NCBI GenBank assembly: GCA_046596405.1
Contig: JBKJMN010000263.1
Coordinates: forward strand, 1-11,510
Reading direction: 5' to 3'
DNA from: PALSA-1004 sp046596405
Lineage (GTDB): Bacteria; Pseudomonadota; Gammaproteobacteria; Burkholderiales; SG8-41
DNA: 11,510 nucleotides
The notes below the pieces were generated by a model. That model was not told the DNA's origin, ran no database searches, and was given only the letters and a program-made list of their open reading frames with translations. Positions 6,579 to 11,510 of the stretch are shown in pieces (position 1 is the stretch's first letter; each line of letters begins with the position of its first letter). The position numbers and the translations under genes were made by a program.

Positions 6579-7260
6579 ATCTTTTCTTCAGCACCATCGT
6601 GTCGCCGTCGCGCTTCATTTCCATGCGGTTCAGGAAACTCATGCCGAGGAGCACGACCGGCAGCGAGGTATCCGGGTGCACCACGCCGTCGACGTTGTTG
6701 AGCAGGACGGTGCCGACGCGCACTTCATCGAGCTTGACGCGATAGGCCGGCACCACGCCATTGGCGGTCGCCATCGCGATCTTCTGCCCGCCGGCGTAAT
6801 TGATGTTGAGGCGTCGCGCATCGCTGCTGCTGAGTGTGATGAAAGAGGCGCCGGTATCGACCAGAAACTGCACCGCTTGACCGTTGATTTGTCCGGCGGT
6901 GACGAAGTGACCATTGCCGCTCGAAGTCAGCACGACGCTTTGCGTGCCGGCGCCCGCGGGGGCCGAGCCCGCGCCCAGGCGGTCGCTCTGGCCCATCTTC
7001 AATGTCTGGCGCTGGCCGGCGAGTTCGAATATTGCCGTTTCACCGGCAACGGTTACGAGCTTGACCCCTTCCGGCGAGGTTTCACCGACCGCAAGCCAGC
7101 GCGGCTTGCCGCCGTCGATCACGAGCAGCGCCTTGTTGCCGACAATACCGTTGAGATTGACGTCGGCGGCCCTGACGTCAGCGACTATCAGGCCGGCGGC
7201 CGCCGATAGGAAAAGCAAACCCGTTAAAGTATGATTGACGGCTCTGGACACGTTACGCAC
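6574..7260 (-). CDS. secreted retropepsin-like aspartic protease (clan AA, TIGR02281-like)
   Basis: A 228-residue protein. The N-terminus is a signal peptide: a basic start, a hydrophobic run TLTGLLFLSAAAGLIVA and a VRA-A cleavage site near residue 32, so it acts in the periplasm. Residues about 36-90 form a small N-terminal region (GGKPRWLAVGETSPEGVKL). The protease domain follows: the active-site LVDTGAS at 133-139, one Asp per chain, so a dimer is needed, and the closing VVLLGMSFLNRM at 202-213 that forms the family's second hallmark. Substrate is unknown for this bacterial group. The start is GTG at 7260, supported by AAGAGAA about 9 nt upstream; a GTG at 7251 is an alternative. It is divergent from the amidotransferase gene with only 20 bp between starts, so promoters must overlap coding sequence. 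Confidence 0.88.
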   Translation of the reverse strand: MRNVSRAVNHTLTGLLFLSAAAGLIVADVRAADVNLNGIVGNKALLVIDGGKPRWLAVGETSPEGVKLVTVAGETAIFELAGQRQTLKMGQSDRLGAGSAPAGAGTQSVVLTSSGNGHFVTAGQINGQAVQFLVDTGASFITLSSSDARRLNINYAGGQKIAMATANGVVPAYRVKLDEVRVGTVLLNNVDGVVHPDTSLPVVLLGMSFLNRMEMKRDGDTMVLKKRF

Positions 7261-7280
7261 GCGAGCGTTCTCTTTCGCAA

Positions 7281-7985
7281 ATGAAGCCGGTTGCCATCTT
7301 CAGACACGCACCCACCGAAGGGCCGGGTTATTTTGCCACATATCTCGAGCGTCACAATATTCCCTGGCGTCTGATCGGCCTCGACGTTGGCGAAGCAGTG
7401 CCGCCCGCGCCGCGCGCGTTCAGCGGTCTCGTTTTTATGGGCGGTCCGATGAGCGTCAACGACGATATTCCGTGGATCGCGCCGGTGCTCAAGCTGATCC
7501 GCGACAGTGTCGCCGCCGACGTGCCGGTGCTCGGTCATTGCCTGGGCGGGCAGTTGATGTCGAAAGCGCTCGGCGGCGCGGTGTCGCGCAATCCCGTCAA
7601 GGAAATCGGCTGGGGGGATGTCAGCGTGGTCGATACGCCGGACGCGCGCGCATGGTTCGGTCATGCTTCTCCCTCGTTCACTTCGTTTCACTGGCACGGC
7701 GAGACGTTTACGCTGCCGCCGGGCGCGACGCGCGTGCTGACCAATGCGTATTGCGCGAACCAGGCGTTTACGCTGGGCCAGCATCTCGGCATGCAATGCC
7801 ACATCGAGATGACGCCGGAGATGATCGAATCGTGGTGCGCATCGGGCGCGGGAGAAATCGCGCGCAGCCGCAGCCCGGCGGTGCAGACCGTCGCTGAAAT
7901 AAAAGCCGGCGCGCCGCGCCTGGCCGGCCTGCACGCGGTCGCTGACGGTGTCTACGATCGGTGGACCGCCGGTCTGCGGGATTAG
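7281..7985 (+). CDS. class I glutamine amidotransferase (GMP synthase GATase-like, stand-alone)
   Basis: A 234-residue single-domain GATase of the COG0518 type. The nucleophile elbow is VLGHCLGGQ with Cys87, and the oxyanion-region MGGPMSVND is at 53-61. The catalytic dyad partner is His174 with Glu176 in QCHIEM, where most members have QFHPE. SFHWHGETF at 135-143 is another family block. Such enzymes release ammonia from glutamine or cleave gamma-glutamyl bonds; the acceptor is unknown and no synthase partner is adjacent. The ATG at 7281 has no clear Shine-Dalgarno sequence. Its stop TAG (7983-7985) overlaps the yajQ stop on the other strand, leaving no room for a terminator between the convergent genes. 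Confidence 0.88.
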   Translation: MKPVAIFRHAPTEGPGYFATYLERHNIPWRLIGLDVGEAVPPAPRAFSGLVFMGGPMSVNDDIPWIAPVLKLIRDSVAADVPVLGHCLGGQLMSKALGGAVSRNPVKEIGWGDVSVVDTPDARAWFGHASPSFTSFHWHGETFTLPPGATRVLTNAYCANQAFTLGQHLGMQCHIEMTPEMIESWCASGAGEIARSRSPAVQTVAEIKAGAPRLAGLHAVADGVYDRWTAGLRD

Positions 7986-8479
7986 TCGCGAAAGTTCTTG
8001 AATTGCAGCGGCACGTCGGTGATGGTTCTCTTCACCAGCGTAATGACTTCCTGCAGAGTATCCTTTTTGGGGCCGGACACGCGCACCACGTCGCCCTGGA
8101 TCGCGCCCTGCGCCTTCATTTTGTTTTCCTTCAGCAGCTTGACGATCTTCTTGGCGAGTACCTGCTCGACGCCTTCCTTGACCACCAGCGGCTGCTTGAC
8201 CGTGTCGCCGGTGGTTTTCTCGATCGTGCCGGGATCGAGCGAGCGCACGTCGATCGCGCGCTTGGCGAGCTTGCCCGTCAGCACGTCCTTGACCTGGCCC
8301 AGCTTGAAGTTGTCGTCGGCGAATACCATCAACACTTTTTTATCGCCCTGCTCCTGGATTTCCACGCGCGCGTCCGAGCCCTTGAAATCGAAGCGGTTGG
8401 TGACTTCCTTGTTGCACTGGTCGACCGCGTTCCTGATTTCGACGTGGTTGACCTCGGACACGATATCGAACGATGGCAT
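7982..8479 (-). CDS. yajQ: YajQ family cyclic-di-GMP/nucleotide-binding protein
   Basis: A 165-residue cytoplasmic protein, full length for the family. It opens with MPSFDIVSEVN and carries NRFDFKGSDARVE (28-40), the block of the first ferredoxin-like half, then VKQPLVVKEGVEQVLAKKIVKLLK and KMKAQGAIQGDVVRVSGPKKD in the second half. Some YajQ proteins bind cyclic di-GMP and act with transcription factors in virulence control; whether this one does is inferred. Start ATG 8479 has a strong ribosome binding site, AGGAGAG, placed about 6 nt upstream in the short gap after the proteasome homologue gene. It is 15 bp downstream of that gene, so the two are probably co-transcribed. Confidence 0.95.
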   Translation of the reverse strand: MPSFDIVSEVNHVEIRNAVDQCNKEVTNRFDFKGSDARVEIQEQGDKKVLMVFADDNFKLGQVKDVLTGKLAKRAIDVRSLDPGTIEKTTGDTVKQPLVVKEGVEQVLAKKIVKLLKENKMKAQGAIQGDVVRVSGPKKDTLQEVITLVKRTITDVPLQFKNFRD

Positions 8480-8494
8480 GGTGCTCTCCTGCGC

Positions 8495-9073
8495 TTAACC
8501 GCGCTGCAATTTGATCGAATGGGACATTACCGGCAAGCCGGTGGCGTCGTCGAATTCCGCCGCGGCCTCGATCGCGAAGCGCGCGATATCTTCCGCCGAG
8601 CGTTGGGGATCGTCATATACGCCGAACATCGCGCCCAGCGCGACATCAGTGCCGCTGCCGATCGCGTAGAACTTGACGTATTCCTGCACCGTGCGATGAG
8701 CGCCGACGCCGAAAATGCCGTGCGGATTGGCGAGCAGCACGTCGAACCGGCTCGATTCCAGCGAGTCGTCCTTGTCGCTGGCGGTCACGAGGAAATACCG
8801 ATCCTTGAGTGCGACGTGAAAAGCCTGCCACGTGCGGAAAATCTGGATGGTGCTGTCGAAGCGCGCTTTGGCTTTAGGCCGCGCAAAGTAATCGTGCATG
8901 ATGGTCTTGAACGTCGCGGAGCCGGACGCGCCGATGAACGTATCGCCCGCGTGCACGATCTTGTTGTTGTTCTTGATATAGGTCGCCGACTCCTTGCCGG
9001 TTCCCCACTTGGTGAGCGTGTCGGCGGCGATTGCGGTGCGGCCGTTCTTTTTGACTACGGCGATGGTGGTCAT
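8495..9073 (-). CDS. BPH-type bacterial proteasome homologue (Ntn hydrolase, HslV-like)
   Basis: A 192-residue Ntn-hydrolase. It begins MTTIAVVKKNG, so removal of Met exposes Thr1 as nucleophile. In Thr1 numbering Asp17 (in AIAADT) and Lys33 (in YIKNNNK) are present, as is the GSGTD block at residues 139-143 (Ser139 in Thr1 numbering), so the catalytic set of proteasomes is intact. The sequence differs enough from HslV (no typical HslV GGDGQ block) that the betaproteobacterial proteasome homologue, BPH, is the best fit; BPH members are reported to form double rings. No HslU, Mpa or other ATPase gene is adjacent. The start is ATG 9073, with GGGAG 12 nt upstream, a rather long spacing. ppnP ends 55 bp upstream and yajQ begins 15 bp downstream, pointing to one operon. 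Confidence 0.85.
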   Translation of the reverse strand: MTTIAVVKKNGRTAIAADTLTKWGTGKESATYIKNNNKIVHAGDTFIGASGSATFKTIMHDYFARPKAKARFDSTIQIFRTWQAFHVALKDRYFLVTASDKDDSLESSRFDVLLANPHGIFGVGAHRTVQEYVKFYAIGSGTDVALGAMFGVYDDPQRSAEDIARFAIEAAAEFDDATGLPVMSHSIKLQRG

Positions 9074-9128
9074 GGCGTGATTTTACTCCCGTTCGATGCT
9101 GTCAGCCGTCGCCGGCGGCCGATCGGGT

Positions 9129-9440
9129 CTAGCCGAAATGACAAACGTAGTCGACGGTCTCGAGCGGCTCGATGTCAAAATGGCTGTTGGCGGGCACTTT
9201 GAAACTGTCGCCCGCGCTGAACGTGCGCCAGTCGCTGTCGCCGGCAAGCTTGACCCGGCAGGTGCCGCCGATGATTTCCATCAACTCGGGTTCGCCGGTC
9301 TTGAAGGTGAGTTTGGCGGGAAAAATAACCCCGACGGATTTTCGCTTGCCGTCGCCGAAATGGACTGTGTGGCTCACGCACTTGCCGTCGAAATAGACGT
9401 TGGCTTTCTTGATCACGCTCACATTGTCGAATTTTTCCAC
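9129..9440 (-). CDS. ppnP: pyrimidine/purine nucleoside phosphorylase (YaiE/DUF1255 cupin)
   Basis: A 103-residue small beta-barrel (cupin-like) protein. Family blocks visible are NVYFDGKCVSHTV (14-26), GVIFPAKLTFKTGEPELMEII (37-57) and FKVPANSHFDIE near 80-91. PpnP proteins split several purine and pyrimidine nucleosides with phosphate to give the base and ribose 1-phosphate. The start is GTG at 9440: it lies 9 nt after the argG stop TAA and is preceded by TAAGG at a good distance. The gene is thus closely coupled to argG and stays in the same reading frame across the argG stop. Confidence 0.93.
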   Translation of the reverse strand: MEKFDNVSVIKKANVYFDGKCVSHTVHFGDGKRKSVGVIFPAKLTFKTGEPELMEIIGGTCRVKLAGDSDWRTFSAGDSFKVPANSHFDIEPLETVDYVCHFG

Positions 9441-9449
9441 GCCGGCACC

Positions 9450-10670
9450 TTACTTGCGTTTGCGCTGCAGGTTGGCCGCGATGCGCATGCGCAAAGCGTT
9501 CAACTTGATGAAGCCGGCCGCGTCCATCTGGTTGTATGCACCCTGGTCGTCTTCAAACGTCGCGATGTTCGGATCAAACAGCGAGTCGTGGTCCGAATCG
9601 CGCCCGACCACGATCACGTTGCCTTTGTAGAGCTTGACGCGCACCCGGCCGTTGACGCGCGCCTGCGAGGCGTCGATCATCGTCTGCAGCATCTTGCGCT
9701 CGGGACTCCACCAGTAGCCGTTGTAAATCAGCGCTGCGTAGCGCGGCATCAAGTCGTCTTTCAGATGCGCGACTTCGCGGTCGAGCGTGATCGACTCGAT
9801 CGCGCGGTGGCCTTTCAGCATGATAGTGCCGCCGGGCGTCTCGTAGCAGCCGCGCGATTTCATGCCGACGTAGCGGTTCTCCACGAGGTCGAGCCGGCCG
9901 ACGCCGTGCTTGCCGCCGAGCGCGTTGAGTTTTTCCAGCACTTTGGCGGGCGTCAGCTTCCTGCCGTTGATGCCGACAATGTCACCATGCTGGTATTCGA
10001 GATCGACGTATTCAGCGCGGTTCGGCGCTTTCTCCGGCGACACCGTCCAGCGCCACATCGATTCCTCGGGCTCGCGCGAGGGATCCTCGAGGATGCGGCC
10101 TTCGAACGAGATGTGCAGCAGGTTGGCGTCCATCGAATACGGTGAGCCGCCTTTTTTCTTCATCTCGACCGGGATGCCATGCTTCTCGGCGTACTTGAGC
10201 AGCTTGTCGCGCGACGTCAGATTCCATTCCCGCCACGGCGCGATCACGTGGATGTTCGGCTCGAGCGCGTAATAGCCGAGCTCGAAGCGGACCTGGTCGT
10301 TGCCTTTGCCGGTCGCGCCGTGGCTCACGGCGTCGGCGCGGGTTTGTTTTGCGATCTCGATCTGGCGCTTGGCGATCAGCGGCCGCGCAATCGACGTGCC
10401 GAGCAGGTATTCACCTTCATAGATGGCGTTTGCGCGGAACATCGGAAATACGAAGTCGCGCACGAATTCCTCGCGCAGATCGTCGATGAAAATTTCCTTC
10501 ACGCCCATCTTTTTCGCTTTGGCGCGCGCGGGCGCGACTTCCCCGCCCTGGCCGATGTCGGCGGTGAACGTGACGACTTCGCAGTGATAGGTGTCCTGCA
10601 GCCACTGGAGTATGACCGAGGTGTCGAGGCCGCCCGAATAGGCGAGCACTACTTTCTTGATATCAGGCAT
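9450..10670 (-). CDS. argG: argininosuccinate synthase
   Basis: A 406-residue cytoplasmic enzyme that joins citrulline and aspartate with ATP to form argininosuccinate, the penultimate step of arginine synthesis. The ATP pyrophosphatase loop AYSGGLDTS is at residues 10-18. Other blocks: TADIGQ, GTSIARPLIA, SHGATGKGNDQVRFE, APWREW and SYSMDANLLH-like (here SPYSMDANLLHISFEG). The length of about 400 marks the common bacterial class, not the longer E. coli form. ATG 10670 (MPDIKKVVLAYSGG) is chosen over an upstream in-frame start at 10835 that would add a 55-residue non-homologous tail running into the chorismate mutase gene. It lies between a chorismate mutase gene and ppnP, with argF two genes upstream. 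Confidence 0.98.
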   Translation of the reverse strand: MPDIKKVVLAYSGGLDTSVILQWLQDTYHCEVVTFTADIGQGGEVAPARAKAKKMGVKEIFIDDLREEFVRDFVFPMFRANAIYEGEYLLGTSIARPLIAKRQIEIAKQTRADAVSHGATGKGNDQVRFELGYYALEPNIHVIAPWREWNLTSRDKLLKYAEKHGIPVEMKKKGGSPYSMDANLLHISFEGRILEDPSREPEESMWRWTVSPEKAPNRAEYVDLEYQHGDIVGINGRKLTPAKVLEKLNALGGKHGVGRLDLVENRYVGMKSRGCYETPGGTIMLKGHRAIESITLDREVAHLKDDLMPRYAALIYNGYWWSPERKMLQTMIDASQARVNGRVRVKLYKGNVIVVGRDSDHDSLFDPNIATFEDDQGAYNQMDAAGFIKLNALRMRIAANLQRKRK

Positions 10671-10709
10671 TGCGCGGGTCCGGCGGGCGAAAAACGCAGA
10701 TTTTAAGCG

Positions 10710-10715
10710 CGCGAG
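10710..10715 (-). promoter_or_regulatory. candidate -10 box of an internal argG promoter
   Basis: On the minus strand TAAAAT matches the -10 consensus at five of six positions and lies about 40 nt before the argG ATG, inside the 64-bp gap after the chorismate mutase gene. The only -35-like hexamer, TTGCTG, is 21 bp away, which is too far for good activity. No ARG-box-like palindrome was recognised nearby. Weak call. Confidence 0.22.
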
Positions 10716-10734
10716 GCGACTAGAGCCAGCAAAA

Positions 10735-11310
10735 TCAGCGCTGGCGAGCGAGTTGCGAGAGCGGGGCGACCGCCGCGTCGCGCGCGGGGATATCGGCGGA
10801 ATGCACGCTGACGAGGGTTGCGGCGCGAGCGTCAATTGCCTTGGCGGCGCCCCGTATCTGCAGCGCCGGCAAGGCGGCGGCCAGTGCGCTCATCATGGCT
10901 GGCGTCAGCGCGTCGAGCGCTGGACGGATTTCCCTGCCGAGGTCGCGCACTCGCTCGAATTTGGGCTGGCCGGCCGCACGCCACTCGCGAAAGCGCGTGT
11001 TCTGGATGATCTTGGAGGCTTCGATCTGGGCACGGAAAAAGTCGCGGGCGATTGTCGCATCGAGACCGTAGCCTGCGGCCTGCTTGCCTATGCCCTCGAT
11101 GATTTCGCGTTCGCGCGGCAGGTCTTCGATAGCCGCGCCGCTGTTCCACTTGTTGCGCGCGACGTCGTCCATGTAACTGAGGCGTTGCTGAATCAGCGTT
11201 AGCACGCGATCGATTTTTTCGACATCGGCTGTTGGCGGCTGCAGCGCGCAGCCGCCAAGAAAGAATATAAGGAGAGTCGCAACGATGAAGCCGACGCGAG
11301 CCTGTAACAT
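10735..11310 (-). CDS. monofunctional chorismate mutase, AroQ-gamma class, predicted lipoprotein
   Basis: A 191-residue protein. Residues 1-21 are a lipoprotein signal: MLQARVG, a hydrophobic run, and the lipobox LGGC, with Cys21 the predicted lipid anchor. The mature part begins about residue 30 with helical blocks typical of the secreted (gamma) AroQ fold: DRVLTLIQQRLSYMDDVARNKW, IEDLPREREIIEGIGKQA and GLDATIARDFFRAQIEASKIIQ. The Arg, Lys, Arg-Glu and Gln residues in these blocks fit the chorismate-binding set. Chorismate mutase turns chorismate into prephenate; gamma-class enzymes act outside the cytoplasm and their role there is unclear. The start is ATG 11310, because a GTG at 11358 would sit in a tandem repeat and bury the signal peptide. 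No strong ribosome binding site is seen. It is inserted between argF and argG. Confidence 0.85.
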   Translation of the reverse strand: MLQARVGFIVATLLIFFLGGCALQPPTADVEKIDRVLTLIQQRLSYMDDVARNKWNSGAAIEDLPREREIIEGIGKQAAGYGLDATIARDFFRAQIEASKIIQNTRFREWRAAGQPKFERVRDLGREIRPALDALTPAMMSALAAALPALQIRGAAKAIDARAATLVSVHSADIPARDAAVAPLSQLARQR

Positions 11311-11344
11311 GAAAAGGCAGGCGTGCGGAGCAGCTGCCGAATAC

Positions 11345-11372
11345 GCCTCACCCCTCACGCCTCACTCCTCAC
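11345..11372. repeat. four tandem heptamers (NCCTCAC) between argF and the chorismate mutase gene
   Basis: Four perfect 7-base steps read GCCTCAC (11345-11351), CCCTCAC (11352-11358), GCCTCAC (11359-11365) and TCCTCAC (11366-11372); only the first base varies. The array starts 5 bp past the argF stop in the direction of transcription. Unlike the related block at 6496-6578 it has one orientation only and forms no hairpin. Confidence 0.8.
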
Positions 11373-11377
11373 GCCGT

Positions 11378-11510
11378 TTAAAAAATAGTCCGTCCGAGCA
11401 TCAGGTATTCCATCAGCGCCTTTTGCACGTGCAACCGGTTCTCCGCTTCATCCCACACGACGCTTTGCGGACCGTCGATGACCTCGGCGGACACTTCCTC
11501 GCCGCGGTGG
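11378..11510 (-). CDS. argF: ornithine carbamoyltransferase, partial (C-terminal 43 residues)
   Basis: Only the 3' end is in the window; the 5' part lies beyond the right edge. The visible 43 residues begin HRGEEVSAEVIDGPQS, which corresponds to the C-terminal end of the HCLPxxRGEEV region of ArgF, and close with LHVQKALMEYLML followed by GRTIF and TAA. ArgF makes citrulline from ornithine and carbamoyl phosphate, the substrate for argininosuccinate synthase encoded two genes downstream. Same strand and order (argF then argG) support a shared transcript interrupted by the chorismate mutase gene and the heptamer array. Confidence 0.93.
   Translation of the reverse strand, partial: HRGEEVSAEVIDGPQSVVWDEAENRLHVQKALMEYLMLGRTIF

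Noticed and set aside
9080..9085. TAAAAT on the minus strand, 6 nt before the proteasome homologue ATG, which would give a leaderless mRNA.
   Set aside because: The nearest -35-like hexamer (CTGACA) is only 14 bp away, and a GGGAG ribosome binding site lies upstream, so a leadered operon transcript is more likely.
9090..9128. GC-rich partial palindrome (GCCGTCGCCGGCGGC) between ppnP and the proteasome homologue gene, considered as a terminator.
   Set aside because: The arms leave almost no loop and no T run follows on either strand.
7961..9202. Plus-strand open frame of 413 codons.
   Set aside because: It spans yajQ and the proteasome homologue gene on the opposite strand, is rich in Arg, His and Asp as expected for antisense of GC-rich genes, and matches no family.
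9096..10145. Plus-strand open frame of 349 codons.
   Set aside because: Antisense of ppnP and argG; composition typical of a GC-rich shadow frame.

Overview
The window is a gene-dense, GC-rich stretch that reads as the chromosome of a betaproteobacterium. The pointers are the run xseB-ispA-dxs, an argF/argG neighbourhood, YajQ, and a proteasome-like protein that matches the betaproteobacterial proteasome homologue (BPH) type. No transposase, phage gene, CRISPR array, tRNA or rRNA was seen. The genus cannot be fixed from the sequence alone.

Layout: (1) Positions 1-1295, minus strand: arsS, a radical SAM enzyme of the arsenosugar type, followed 30 bp later by a metallophosphoesterase-like gene that runs off the left edge. 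(2) Positions 1296-1575: a divergent intergenic region with a promoter candidate and a perfect inverted repeat over its -35 box. (3) Positions 1576-6503, plus strand: a likely operon xseB-ispA-dxs-folE-ribBA. It holds an exonuclease VII subunit, isoprenoid precursor supply (DXP synthase and farnesyl diphosphate synthase), GTP cyclohydrolase I (pterins) and a two-domain RibBA-like protein (flavins). (4) Positions 6496-6578: an inverted array of a 7-base repeat between convergent genes, a probable bidirectional terminator. (5) Positions 6574-7985: a secreted retropepsin-like protease gene (minus) divergent from a class I glutamine amidotransferase (plus). (6) Positions 7982-11510, minus strand: argF (partial), a lipoprotein-type chorismate mutase, argG, ppnP, a BPH-type proteasome homologue and yajQ, all in one direction and closely packed.

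How they fit together: most of the window is housekeeping metabolism (isoprenoid, pterin and flavin precursors; the last steps of arginine synthesis; nucleoside salvage). The less ordinary items are these: a RibBA paralogue with changes at conserved positions in both catalytic domains; a metallophosphoesterase-like partner of ArsS whose first metal motif is degenerate; a BPH proteasome homologue with no ATPase partner, set between a nucleoside phosphorylase and YajQ; a lipid-anchored chorismate mutase between two arginine genes; and a heptamer repeat found at two intergenic sites. I did not find a clear, wholly new multi-gene system.
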